From contig NZ_JAELXQ010000006.1 of assembly GCF_016427605.1 (NCBI RefSeq), forward strand, positions 1 to 64,000: a stretch of 64,000 nt of DNA, given 5' to 3'. The notes beneath the pieces are model-generated. The model worked only from the letters and a program-made list of their open reading frames with translations. It was not told where the DNA came from and did no database searches. The number at the start of each line of letters is the position of its first letter. Positions within the stretch are counted from its first letter, which is position 1. Positions 16,576 to 25,548 of this stretch are shown here, piece after piece. Both the position numbers and the translations under genes were made by a program. The stretch comes from Ochrobactrum sp. Q0168. GTDB lineage: Bacteria > Pseudomonadota > Alphaproteobacteria > Rhizobiales > Rhizobiaceae.

Positions 16576-17769
16576 CTATTCATAAACGGCATTTCGGATG
16601 TCTGTTGGAAACGCTCCGGCCATGCCCTCGAACGCGGTGTTGGTCAGAGCGACCACTGACAAACCATTCTTACGATCAACGAACCAGTAGTGTCCGTAGG
16701 CGCCTCCCCATTGCAGCGTTCCGACTGCCTGAGGCGTTCCCGCCTGCTTCGCGTTATTTAGAACAGCCCAGCCATAACCGAATCCCCATCCCGGACCTTG
16801 AGTTTCCGCCTCTGATCCGACCTGATCCCTGATCATGGTCTCCACGGTCTCTGATTTCAATACAGGCGCACCTCCGGTGCGGATCGCTTCCAGAAAGTGC
16901 AAGACGTCAGAAGCTGTGCCCGCCATGCCTGCACCGCCCGACTGGTAGGAACGGGCGTTGAGGATTCGAGATGGCGCGAAAGTCGCCTCGCTTCCCATAA
17001 ATGAAACAGCTATCCCATCCGTCATCGGTACAGGCTCGGGCTTGCCATCAGCGTACGCCTTAGTAAGTCGGAGGGTATCACGCACCGAGAAATCGGTATC
17101 GTAGATTCCCAGGGGCGCTGTGATCTTGTCACGGACGATTTCGGAGAGACTTCGTTCCTCGATTTTTTCGAGAACACCACCGAGCACATCGATCCCCAGC
17201 GAATAACGCCAGCTTGTGCCAGGAATGAAATTCAAAGGAGCGGCCGACAGGCGGGCGAGGTTCTCCTCCAGTGGCAGCCCCGGTTGGTCCAGTCCATCCG
17301 AGATATTGAGCTTGTGATAAGAACCATCGACCGGTTCGAGGAAGCCATAACCCAGCCCGGATGTGTGGTTCAATAACTGGCGGATAGTGATTTCTGGCGT
17401 CGAGCCGTCCGGCATAGCGGGGCGGAAATAGGGCAGCCAACGCGTGACGGGAGCTTCGAGATCCAGTCGACCTTCTTCGACCAGCCGCATAGCGGCTGCG
17501 GTGACGATGGGTTTGGTGATGGAGGCTAGCCGGAAGATCGCATCTTCGCGCATTTCGCGGCCAGCCTCGCGGTCCGCATAACCGGCAGCCCGGTGATAGA
17601 CGAGCCTGCCGTCTTTTGCGACGAGGACGACTGTGCCGACGATTCTTTTCTCAGATAATGCTCTGTCGATCACTGGATTGAGCCGTGCCTCAAGCGCCGG
17701 ATCGGTGGTGGGTTCGGCCAGCGCTGTGGTGGCGGCCGCAATTACTGCGGCAATTACGGGCGTGGACAT
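16576..17769 (-). CDS. Serine hydrolase, class C beta-lactamase/esterase family
   Basis: 397 aa. ATG at 17769 after AGAGGA gives MSTPVIAAVIAAATTALAEP, a probable signal peptide; the frame extends 50 codons upstream without an SD and over the TetR start. The nucleophile motif SxxK is visible as SITK in IFRLASITKPIVTAAAMRLVEEG. A later WRYSLG gives the Tyr-Ser pair of the YxN position, and the end has WGGAYGHYWFVDR like the HxG region. It may be an esterase, peptidase or beta-lactamase-like enzyme. It is divergent from a TetR gene and probably its target. Confidence 0.82.
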   Translation of the reverse strand: MSTPVIAAVIAAATTALAEPTTDPALEARLNPVIDRALSEKRIVGTVVLVAKDGRLVYHRAAGYADREAGREMREDAIFRLASITKPIVTAAAMRLVEEGRLDLEAPVTRWLPYFRPAMPDGSTPEITIRQLLNHTSGLGYGFLEPVDGSYHKLNISDGLDQPGLPLEENLARLSAAPLNFIPGTSWRYSLGIDVLGGVLEKIEERSLSEIVRDKITAPLGIYDTDFSVRDTLRLTKAYADGKPEPVPMTDGIAVSFMGSEATFAPSRILNARSYQSGGAGMAGTASDVLHFLEAIRTGGAPVLKSETVETMIRDQVGSEAETQGPGWGFGYGWAVLNNAKQAGTPQAVGTLQWGGAYGHYWFVDRKNGLSVVALTNTAFEGMAGAFPTDIRNAVYE

Positions 17770-17836
17770 GTCAGTGAATCCTCTTATATACGGAGTGACC
17801 ATTCCTGAATAGCTCAACCCGGACGATATTTCTAGA

Positions 17837-18466
17837 GTGATCGTTGTGAAAAAAGAAAAACAAGTACCGCGACCGCGCGGCCGCCCGCGAGCCTTCGATC
17901 GTGACGAGGCGCTGGCCACGGCTGCACAGACCTTCTGGCGACTGGGTTATGAAGGCGCCTCGATCGCCGATCTGACGGCAGCGATGGGCGTCACACCTCA
18001 AAGCCTCTATGCTGCGTTTAGGTCCAAGGCCGACCTTTATCGTGAGGCTTTGGAATGGTATCAGGCCAATATTGGCGCTTCAACGGCTGAGGCGCTTCAA
18101 GAGGGCAACGTTGTGGTTGCGCTGTCCCGTGTCCTTCGGGAGTCGGCCCGGGAATTTACCGGGAAGGGGAGGCCGCATGGGTGTATGGTTTCGACGGCCG
18201 TTCTGACCTGCGCAGCGGAAAACGAGCCCATCGCTCGTCATGTCGCTGGTTTACGTACTGCAACGCTCAACCTTATCCTGGAACGTATCAAATGCGGCAT
18301 CGACGAGGGGCAGCTAAGGCGCGAAACCAATGCCGAATCTCTCGCACGCTTCGTCGGCGCCATGATCCAGGGCATGTCCGTGCAGGCCCAAGATGGTGCG
18401 TCCGGTGCAGAACTGTTGGCCCTTGCCGATCACGCAATTGCGGAGATCGACCGGTATCGAGCCTGA
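17837..18466 (+). CDS. TetR/AcrR-family regulator
   Basis: 209 aa. N-terminal HTH: GRPRAFDRDEALATAAQTFW then YEGASIADLTAAMGVTPQSLYAAF. The C-terminal domain has GCMVSTAVLTCAAENEPIARHV, a segment with two cysteines shared with the other TetR gene at 40675. It is divergent from the serine hydrolase gene with 67 bp between starts. GGAGTGACCATTCC there is an imperfect palindrome and may be its operator. The effector is unknown. Confidence 0.85.
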   Translation: MIVVKKEKQVPRPRGRPRAFDRDEALATAAQTFWRLGYEGASIADLTAAMGVTPQSLYAAFRSKADLYREALEWYQANIGASTAEALQEGNVVVALSRVLRESAREFTGKGRPHGCMVSTAVLTCAAENEPIARHVAGLRTATLNLILERIKCGIDEGQLRRETNAESLARFVGAMIQGMSVQAQDGASGAELLALADHAIAEIDRYRA

Positions 18467-18789
18467 AATGCATGCAGCGTTCCTCAGCGGCACACTGACG
18501 CTGGACCTGTTGGCTCCAAGTATCTCTGGATACGGTTTCGATCACCGGAGCCAAGGCGGGCGCCATCTGCGCAGGGCGGGCTGAGGCATAAAAAATCGAG
18601 GGACTATTGGCTATGATTTCCTACGGTGATCCTCATCACGTAGTTATTGAGCGAGCTTAAGCCAAAGGCATTGCGGCGTGTCCGACAGAAACGGTTCACC
18701 AATCATCGGTCCATATGGGGAAATTCTGTTGCCGAGAGCGATCAGCATACGAACTGCTGCAATAAAGGTTCACGGATGGGGCATCGCCG
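18467..18789. other. Spacer between convergent genes, nothing recognised
   Basis: The 323-bp stretch between the TetR stop and the SsuB-like stop has no ORF with an SD or known domain and no clear hairpin terminator. I see nothing functional in it. Confidence 0.4.
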
Positions 18790-19563
18790 CTAGACCGCGT
18801 CGACCAGGACATGCTCCCGGCTCCTCGCCCTCGACAGAGAGCGGTCGAGCAACGTTTTCACCTCGCGGCGGTAAGGATCGATACCTTCCGCGTCCCTGTC
18901 GCGCCGAACCGGCAGGTCGATGCTGACCTCACCAAGTATCCGTCCGGGCCAGGGTTGCATGACTACAACACGATGCGCTAACAAAATGGCCTCATCGATA
19001 TCGTGGGTGACCAGAATAACCGTCGGGCGGCTTTCCTGCCAGATGTCGAGAAGATGGCTCTGCAAAGCGGCCCGTGTCAGTGCGTCGAGCGCCGAAAACG
19101 GCTCATCGAGCAGTAGAACATCCGGTCGTGTAACCAATGCCCGGGCGATTGCCACACGCTGCGCCTGTCCGCCGGACAACTCCTTCGGCAACCGTTTTTC
19201 ATATCCTTCGAGATGAACCTGTTCCAGGGCCAGATGCATGCGTCGGTCCTGTTCACCTGACGGCAGATGCGTAAGACCGAAACGGACGTTATCCCTCACC
19301 GTCAGCCACGGCAAAAGCCGTGGTTCCTGAAAAATCAGATTGATCCGCGGATGCGGCGTTACGACCGTATCATCGTTGATGGTTACCGTTCCGCGGCTTG
19401 GAGGCTCAAGTCCACTGGTCAGCCGCAACAACGTACTCTTGCCGCAGCCCGATCCCCCAATCACGGCAACGATTTCACCGGCCGGCACATTCAGCGTAAA
19501 GTCAGCAAGCGCCTGCACGCCATTGCTGTAGGTCTTGGTCAAACCGGTTAAAGATAGCATCAC
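18790..19563 (-). CDS. Sulfonate/nitrate-type ABC transporter ATPase (SsuB/TauB type)
   Basis: 257 aa. Walker A GGSGCGKST, Q-loop IFQEPRLLPWLTVRDNV (the RLLPW form is typical of SsuB/TauB/NrtD), signature LSGGQAQRV, Walker B VLLLDEPFSALDALTR, H-loop VTHDIDEA. It overlaps the permease stop by 4 nt (ATGA). It is the last gene of a binding protein-permease-ATPase operon on the minus strand. Confidence 0.88.
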   Translation of the reverse strand: MMLSLTGLTKTYSNGVQALADFTLNVPAGEIVAVIGGSGCGKSTLLRLTSGLEPPSRGTVTINDDTVVTPHPRINLIFQEPRLLPWLTVRDNVRFGLTHLPSGEQDRRMHLALEQVHLEGYEKRLPKELSGGQAQRVAIARALVTRPDVLLLDEPFSALDALTRAALQSHLLDIWQESRPTVILVTHDIDEAILLAHRVVVMQPWPGRILGEVSIDLPVRRDRDAEGIDPYRREVKTLLDRSLSRARSREHVLVDAV

Positions 19564-20402
19564 GAACCTTCGCGCTTGAAATTATCCTGCCAGGCGAGAA
19601 ATGGCGAGGCCAGGAGTACGAGCAGACCGTCGGACAGTTTGCCAATGATGGCAAAGATGATGATTGCCGCAACGATCTGGTCGGGCTTGCCCAGTTGCTG
19701 ACCGTCGACCAGAAGATAACCCAACCCTTCGGATGCCCCCATAAATTCCGCCGCAACCACGAACATCCAGCCCAATCCCAGGCCGGATCGAAGCGAGACA
19801 ATGAAAGAGGGTAAAACAGCTGGAAAAAGGATGCGGCGCACCAGATCGAAACCGGACAGCCGGAAAATCCGGCCGACCTCGACGATTTTGCGATCAACGG
19901 AAAGGAGTGCGGTCGATACGCCCAGATAGACTGGGAAGAACACCCCGGTTGCGATCAGTACAATCTTGGAAGTTTCGAAAATACCGAACCATAGGATGAA
20001 CAGCGGAACCCATGCAATCGACGGAATGGCCCGGAGCGCCTGCAGAGTCGGATCGATAATGCCTCTGGCTGTGCTGAAAAAGCCGGTAATGCTGCCAAGC
20101 AGAGCGCCCGCCAGCGCGCCCGCCAGAAAGCCGAACAAAACCCGCAGCGAGGTGGAGCCGATATGCTGGTAGAGATCACCTGCCTCAGCAAGTTGCCACA
20201 GCGTTGCGATGATCCGCGATGGAGGCGGAACCAGCCTACCCGTGGCAAGGCCCGTCGAGACAGCGAGTTCCCAGAGCAGGAAACCGCCAATCGGCAAAAG
20301 GAGGGCAAGAATAAGGCGCACAAAAAACGGCGACCATGTCTTGGTGGTCTGGTCTCTGTCCAGCTCATTTTGTCGTTCAGCCAGAATGTCGGTTCTCGTC
20401 AC
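19560..20402 (-). CDS. Sulfonate/nitrate-type ABC transporter permease (SsuC type)
   Basis: 280 aa from a GTG at 20402, which follows AAAGG by 7 nt and lies 10 nt after the binding-protein stop; a 37-codon longer frame would overlap that gene. It has an N-terminal TM (LILALLLPIGGFLLWELAV), then the binding-protein-dependent core with LRVLFGFLAGALAGALLGSITG, ALRAIPSIAWVPLFILWFG, and the C-terminal GLGYLLVDG segment usual in SsuC/TauC. Confidence 0.88.
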   Translation of the reverse strand: MTRTDILAERQNELDRDQTTKTWSPFFVRLILALLLPIGGFLLWELAVSTGLATGRLVPPPSRIIATLWQLAEAGDLYQHIGSTSLRVLFGFLAGALAGALLGSITGFFSTARGIIDPTLQALRAIPSIAWVPLFILWFGIFETSKIVLIATGVFFPVYLGVSTALLSVDRKIVEVGRIFRLSGFDLVRRILFPAVLPSFIVSLRSGLGLGWMFVVAAEFMGASEGLGYLLVDGQQLGKPDQIVAAIIIFAIIGKLSDGLLVLLASPFLAWQDNFKREGS

Positions 20403-20412
20403 ATCGAAACCT

Positions 20413-21384
20413 TTATTGCACGAGCGCCTCGCCGAAGCTTGGATCGATGAGTTTGTCGGCTTCGGCAGCGATGTCTGCGCCGGCCGGCAAAACACCCGCC
20501 CGTTGCAGGGCAAATCCCGCTTTTAGGATCGTATCGCGCTGTTCGGCGCCGATACGCGATGATTTGAGATCGGTGCGTTCTAGCTGCTTGGTGATCACCG
20601 GGTCTGGAAGCTTGGCGGCCTCGATCAGCGCCGATTTAAGTGCTGCGGGATCGGCGAGCGCATGTTTGCGCGCCTGCTCGTAAACGCTCAGCACGCGTTT
20701 GACGATCTCGGGATGTTCGGCGGCGAAGGTTTCGGTGGTGTTTAACACACCCCAGGTGTTGTTCTCGGGTTTCCGATAGAACAGCTTTGCACCGTCCTCC
20801 ACCTCGGCGGCGGCCATCAACGGATCGAGACCGGCCCAAGCATCGACATGACCGCGCGTTAGCGCCAGCCGCCCGTCGGCGTGCTGCAACAGCACGAACT
20901 TGACGTCGCCATCCTTCAGGCCGGCATCCGCTAGTGCGCGCACCAGAAAGATATGTGGATCGGTGCCGCGGGTGACGGCAACCGACTTGCCCTTGAGATC
21001 TGCGACGCTCGCGATCTTGGAATCCCTGGCCGTTACGAGAGCTGTCCATTCAGGCCTGGAATAAACGTAGATAGACTTGATCGGGTTGCCGTTGACACGC
21101 GCAATCAATGCTGCTGCACCGGCTGTCGACCCGAAGTCGATTGATCCAGCATTCAAAAACTCCAGCGCCTTGTTTGAGCCGGCCGACTGCACCCATCGGA
21201 TGGCAATTCCATCCTTTTCGAACTCCTTCTCCAGAAGCCCCTCCTTCTTGAGCAGCAGGCCTACCGGGTTGTAGGTCGCCCAGTCGATGCGGATTTCGGA
21301 TGGATCGGCAGCTTCGGCCGCTGCCACCAGGCCCAGACAGATGACCGCGGCTGCCGCCACCAGCTTTGCTAAGATCAAACGCAT
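20413..21384 (-). CDS. Sulfonate-type ABC transporter substrate-binding protein (SsuA type)
   Basis: 323 aa. ATG at 21384 with GGAGAGG upstream; signal peptide of about 26 residues (CLGLVAAAEAADP). SsuA-family marks are IRIDWATYNPVGLLLKKEGLLEKEF, ALEFLNAGSIDFGSTAGAAALIAR, and DLKGKSVAVTRGTDPHIFLV. It should bind alkanesulfonates or a related anion. No SsuD/SsuE follows, but an NtaA/DszA-type monooxygenase lies 950 bp away on the other strand and may be the desulfonating partner. Confidence 0.87.
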   Translation of the reverse strand: MRLILAKLVAAAAVICLGLVAAAEAADPSEIRIDWATYNPVGLLLKKEGLLEKEFEKDGIAIRWVQSAGSNKALEFLNAGSIDFGSTAGAAALIARVNGNPIKSIYVYSRPEWTALVTARDSKIASVADLKGKSVAVTRGTDPHIFLVRALADAGLKDGDVKFVLLQHADGRLALTRGHVDAWAGLDPLMAAAEVEDGAKLFYRKPENNTWGVLNTTETFAAEHPEIVKRVLSVYEQARKHALADPAALKSALIEAAKLPDPVITKQLERTDLKSSRIGAEQRDTILKAGFALQRAGVLPAGADIAAEADKLIDPSFGEALVQ

Positions 21385-21573
21385 GACTTTACCCCTCTCC
21401 AGAGTGCCAACCAACAAATATCAAAGCGTAGGCCGCAGAGAGGCTGCCGATAAGGAAAGATGTTCTATAGTCGGTTTGACCGATGGAATTTATAGGTTTG
21501 AGAAGTATCTCCACTTGATTCAAACGTCCGGAACGAGAGTTCGGAATGACTTTTTGTGATATCCGTCGTCGAG

Positions 21574-21793
21574 GGGTTAGCAGCTCGCCTGGAGGTATTA
21601 TGGTATGATGAAACGGCAGCAAACCACCCGGGCCAATTACGTGCCGAATTGGCCCGCAGCGGGACATCTATCGGCCCCTACGATCAATTGATTGCTGGCC
21701 ACGCTCGTTCATGCAGCCTGATTGTGGTCACGAATAATCGCAGGCAATTTGATCGTGTCCCGGTTTACGGGTCGAAGACTGGACTGATTAATT
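21574..21793 (+). pseudogene. VapC toxin C-terminal remnant, no antitoxin
   Basis: A frame reads AARLEVL, QLRAELARSGTSIGPYDQLI, AGHARS and VVTNNRRQFDRVP. This is the C-terminal half of a VapC PIN-domain toxin, including the GPYDxxIAGHAR segment. The first catalytic Asp and the N-terminal half are missing. The frame shifts after DRVP, where relatives have GLRVEDW: that can be read one frame over as CPGLRVEDW. No VapB gene is present. It is a dead remnant inside the organosulfur region. Confidence 0.8.
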
Positions 21794-21822
21794 TCTATCG
21801 GCATCCCCGCACTCATTGGTAA

Positions 21823-22337
21823 ACTATTGCGCTCTTTGGCTACATCGCTGACGGGTCAGTTCACGTCGACCCTGCGATGCGTGCGTTCCGTCTCAGTCCA
21901 TGGCCAGATCGCCAATGTCTTCCTTCTTTACCGCAAAAATCTCTCCGCCGCAGTTCATCGAGAGCTTTGCTCCCAAGCTAGCGCAGCACGGCCAGATCTC
22001 GCCATGTCGATCAGTGCATGAAAGGCGGTCTGCGGAGAAAATGCACCCGCTCCCAGATTAAGGCGACGCCTATTCGATAGCGCCGAATATGACCATTTTC
22101 GGCCGCCGAGAAACCCTCCTGAGCGGAGAGTTTTTCCAGCTGCCAGGGCGATGCCCCAACGTCTTTTGTTTGAGACAACCGCCTATCCTGTTCTGTCATT
22201 ATGAAAACGAATAGCCAAGCCCATAACCAAACGCACAAAAATATTCCGGCATATAGTCTATAAAAACTATAAACAATCTACATTTTAAGGCGGCGACACC
22301 CTAAGGTTCTGGGTAACCTAAACATGCCGGTATCTTC
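21823..22337. other. Upstream region of the monooxygenase gene
   Basis: No supported gene; a 75-codon minus-strand ORF (22011-22238) has no SD or domain. Just upstream of the monooxygenase the DNA turns AT-rich: CTATAAA occurs as a direct repeat (22258-22264, 22267-22273), with a TATAGT/ACTATA inverted pair (22252-22257, 22266-22271). This is a likely promoter or activator region. Confidence 0.4.
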
Positions 22338-23744
22338 ATGAGCAAAACCATCCGTTTCAATGCCTTCGAAATGAATTGTGTCGGACATCAATCGCCGGGC
22401 CTCTGGCGTCATCCGCGCGATCGGTCGTGGCAATACAAGGACCTGGAATACTGGACGGATCTCGCCAGGATCCTGGAGGCAGGCTATTTCGATTCCATCT
22501 TCATTGCGGACGTGATCGGTTATTATGACGTCTACAAAGGCAATCTCGAAAATGCGCTGCTCCAGGGCGTTCAAATCCCGGTTGCCGATCCGCTTCAGCT
22601 TGCAAACCCGATCGCGCAGGCGACGCAGCATCTTGGTATCGGCATAACGGCCTCCACGAGCTTCGAGCATCCCTACACGTTCGCGCGGCGGCTCTCGACG
22701 GCCGACCACCATACGAAGGGCCGCGTCGGCTGGAATATCGTGACGTCCTATTTGGAAAGCGGCGCGAAAAATGTCGGGCAGGGCGGGCTGCGCTCCCACG
22801 ACAACCGATATGATGTGGCGACAGAATATCTGGAGGTTCTCTACAAGCTATTCGAAGGTAGCTGGGAGGAGGGCGCGGTTCTTCGCGACAAGGAGCGCGG
22901 CATCTTCGCCGACCCTGCCAAGATTCACGAGATCGGCCACAAGGGCAAATATTTCGACGTCCCAGGCTATCATCTATGCGAGCCGTCGCCGCAGCGCACC
23001 CCCGTTCTTTTCCAGGCCGGAGCTTCGTCTGCAGGCAAGGACGTCGCCGCCACACATGCGGAATGCGTATTCATCTCGACGCCGCTCAAGGATGCAACGC
23101 GAGCCTATGTCGCCGACATCCGCCAACGGGCGGCAGCGCAGGGGCGCGATCCCAAAAAGGTACTCGTTTATGCCATGGCGACGATCATCGTTGATGAGAC
23201 CGACGAGAAGGCGCGGGCGAAATATCAGGAATATGCCAAATATGCGTCCTATGATGGTGCACTCGTTCTGATGTCCGGCTGGACCGGCATCGATTTCGGT
23301 CACTACAAGCCAGCCGATACAGTCCAGAATGTGAAGACCAACGCCATTACGTCGGCCGTCGAACGTCTCTCCGATGGCCGCAAGGTCTGGACGATCGAGG
23401 AACTGGCGCAATGGGGTGGCATTGGCGGCATGGGGCCGCTTTTCGTCGGGTCGCCGTCGACAATCGCCGACATCCTGCAGGAATGGGTCGAAGACACCGA
23501 CATCGACGGCTTCAACCTCGCTTACGCACTTGCGCACGAAACCTTCGCGGATGTGATCGGCTATGTGGTGCCGGAACTGCAAAAGCGCGGCGTCTATGCC
23601 ACCGGCTATCGCGAGGGGACACTGCGAGAAAAGCTTTTCGGCGAAGGTCCGTACCTTCCTGCAACGCATCCGGCAGACCGGTTTCGTGACATCGAGAAGG
23701 TGAAGCGGGAAGAGGCGGCCAAAGCGGACGAAAAGGCCGCCTGA
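22338..23744 (+). CDS. LLM-class flavin-dependent monooxygenase, NtaA/SnaA/DszA type
   Basis: 468 aa. N-terminal IRFNAFEMNCVGHQSPGLWRHP, mid LGIGITASTSFEHPYTFARR, KGRVGWNIVTSYLESGAKN, PVLFQAGASSAGKDVAATHAE, and C-terminal DIDGFNLAYALAHETF: the DszA/NtaA/SnaA branch that oxidises sulfones, chelators or amides with FMNH2. It is longer than the 434-aa enzyme at 472. A charged Lys/Glu/Ala tail ends it. It opens a run of co-directional genes encoding an ABC importer and a DszC-like enzyme, and is divergent from the SsuABC-like genes. An organosulfur substrate is inferred from these neighbours; a flavin reductase is not in the window. Confidence 0.85.
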   Translation: MSKTIRFNAFEMNCVGHQSPGLWRHPRDRSWQYKDLEYWTDLARILEAGYFDSIFIADVIGYYDVYKGNLENALLQGVQIPVADPLQLANPIAQATQHLGIGITASTSFEHPYTFARRLSTADHHTKGRVGWNIVTSYLESGAKNVGQGGLRSHDNRYDVATEYLEVLYKLFEGSWEEGAVLRDKERGIFADPAKIHEIGHKGKYFDVPGYHLCEPSPQRTPVLFQAGASSAGKDVAATHAECVFISTPLKDATRAYVADIRQRAAAQGRDPKKVLVYAMATIIVDETDEKARAKYQEYAKYASYDGALVLMSGWTGIDFGHYKPADTVQNVKTNAITSAVERLSDGRKVWTIEELAQWGGIGGMGPLFVGSPSTIADILQEWVEDTDIDGFNLAYALAHETFADVIGYVVPELQKRGVYATGYREGTLREKLFGEGPYLPATHPADRFRDIEKVKREEAAKADEKAA

Positions 23745-23872
23745 CAGCCGCTTTCGCTAGCCGACGTAGGGCTGCGGACGACGATACCAACATGAGACAT
23801 CAACGGACGCCAAGACCTTCGGTTCTGGTGAAGGGCGGGGCTTGCCTGCAGCAAACATGGAGTGACAAGCCG

Positions 23873-24667
23873 ATGGGCACATCCGCAACACCGGCACTTG
23901 AGATCAGGAACGTATCGCTGTCTTTCAAGGGCGTAAAGGCAATCTCCGACCTTTCTTTCCGTGTGGAAAAACAGGAGATCTGCGCACTGATCGGACCCAA
24001 TGGGGCCGGCAAGAGTTCGCTGCTTAACATCATCAACGGCGTCTATGTCCCCGATAGTGGTGAGATTGTCTTCGAAGGCGAGCGTTTCCAGCGCATGCAG
24101 CCGATCGATGCGGCGCGGCGCGGCATCGGTCGCGGCTTTCAGAACAATGCGCTGTTTTCCGGTATGAGCGTCATCGACAACGTCATCGCCGGGCTTTCGC
24201 GCCATTCTCGGGTGACGCTGGTCGAGGAAATGTTTCGCTTGCCGAGGGCGCTGAGCCAGGAGCGTGATTTCCGCGAGCGTGCGCGCGCCGTGCTGCATCT
24301 CTTCGATCTCGAAAAACACGCAAATACGCCTGTTGGCACTCTGCCTTATGGCGTGCAGAAGAAGGTGGAGATGGCCCGTGCCATCGTCGGCGAGCCGAAA
24401 CTGCTGCTTCTGGACGAGCCGCTAGCCGGCATGAATGCCGACGAAAAACAGGAAATCGCTGCGATCATTCAAAGGCTGAACGCCGAACTCAAGCTGACGA
24501 TCGTGCTGATCGAGCACGATGTCGGCATCGTCCTGAAACTCGCCCACCATGTCGTGGTCCTCGACTATGGCCGCAAGCTGGCCGACGGCCAGCCCGAGGC
24601 GATCCGCGACAATCCGGATGTCATTGCCGCCTATATCGGTTCCGAGCATTTTGAGGTGGCGGCATGA
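23873..24667 (+). CDS. Branched-chain-type ABC transporter ATPase (LivG type)
   Basis: 264 aa from ATG 23873, with GGAG 10 nt upstream; the frame opens 27 codons earlier without an SD. Walker A GPNGAGKSS, a LivG-type long insertion around GIGRGFQNNALFSGMSVIDNVIAG, signature region LPYGVQKKVEMARAIV (degenerate LSGGQ as in some LivG proteins), Walker B LLLLDEPLAGMN. It overlaps the LivH-type gene by ATGA. It powers a hydrophobic-amino-acid-type importer. Confidence 0.87.
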   Translation: MGTSATPALEIRNVSLSFKGVKAISDLSFRVEKQEICALIGPNGAGKSSLLNIINGVYVPDSGEIVFEGERFQRMQPIDAARRGIGRGFQNNALFSGMSVIDNVIAGLSRHSRVTLVEEMFRLPRALSQERDFRERARAVLHLFDLEKHANTPVGTLPYGVQKKVEMARAIVGEPKLLLLDEPLAGMNADEKQEIAAIIQRLNAELKLTIVLIEHDVGIVLKLAHHVVVLDYGRKLADGQPEAIRDNPDVIAAYIGSEHFEVAA

Positions 24668-25545
24668 GCATGTTCTTGGAAACGTTGATCGGCGGCCTTC
24701 TGGCCGGCACAATGTATTCCCTCGTCGCGATCGGCTTCGTGCTGATCTACAAGGCCTCGGGCGTATTCAATTACGCACAGGGCTCTCTTCTCCTCTTCGC
24801 GGCGCTGACCTTCGTCACCCTGACCGAAAATGGCGTGCCGGCGTATGGCGCGATCGCGATCACCATCGCGCTTTTGATTGCCACGGCCATCGCCATTGAA
24901 AAACTTCTCCTGCGTCCGCTGACCAACCGCAGCCCGATGACGCTTTTCATGGCGACGCTCGGCTTGTCCTATGTCGTTGAGGGCGTGGCGCAGGGCACCA
25001 TGGGATCGCAGGTCAGGGCTCTGAACTTCGGCATCGAGGACCTGCCGATTTTTCTCGGTGATATTCTGATTAGCCAGTTCGATCTCGTGGCCGCCGGTGT
25101 CGCACTGGCGCTGGTCGTCGTCCTGTCACTGCTGTTCAACAAGACACGAATCGGTATCCAGTTGCGGGGTGTGGCGGACGATACGCGGGCGGCGCTATCG
25201 CTCGGAATCGACATTAACCGCATCTGGCAGATTGTGTGGGCTGTCGCCGGTCTTGTCGGTCTTGTTGCCGGCCTGCTCTGGGGCGCGCGACAGGGTGTCC
25301 AGTTCTCGCTGTCGCTGGTCGTGCTGAAGGCTCTGCCCGTTCTCATCATCGGTGGCTTCACTTCTATTCCCGGTGCCATCGTCGGCGGGCTGATCGTGGG
25401 TGCAGGTGAAAGCCTGGCCGAAACCTATATCGGCCCCTTCCTCGGCGGCGGCATCACACCTTGGTTCGCCTATGCGCTGGCGCTCGTCTTCCTCTTCATC
25501 CGTCCAGCCGGCCTCTTCGGCGAACGCTCCATCGAAAGGGTTTGA
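24664..25545 (+). CDS. Branched-chain-type ABC transporter permease (LivH type)
   Basis: 293 aa, polytopic: GLLAGTMYSLVAIGFVLIYKASGVFNYAQG at the N-terminus is the LivH signature; the later RGVADDTRAALSLGIDINR loop contacts the ATPase; then LPVLIIGGFTSIPGAIVGGLIVG. It overlaps the ATPase gene (ATGA) and is 3 nt from the LivM-type gene. Confidence 0.9.
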   Translation: MSMFLETLIGGLLAGTMYSLVAIGFVLIYKASGVFNYAQGSLLLFAALTFVTLTENGVPAYGAIAITIALLIATAIAIEKLLLRPLTNRSPMTLFMATLGLSYVVEGVAQGTMGSQVRALNFGIEDLPIFLGDILISQFDLVAAGVALALVVVLSLLFNKTRIGIQLRGVADDTRAALSLGIDINRIWQIVWAVAGLVGLVAGLLWGARQGVQFSLSLVVLKALPVLIIGGFTSIPGAIVGGLIVGAGESLAETYIGPFLGGGITPWFAYALALVFLFIRPAGLFGERSIERV

Positions 25546-25548
25546 ATC

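Noticed and set aside
22011-22238. 75-codon minus-strand ORF before the second monooxygenase gene
   Set aside because: No SD, no known domain, and it overlaps the likely promoter region.
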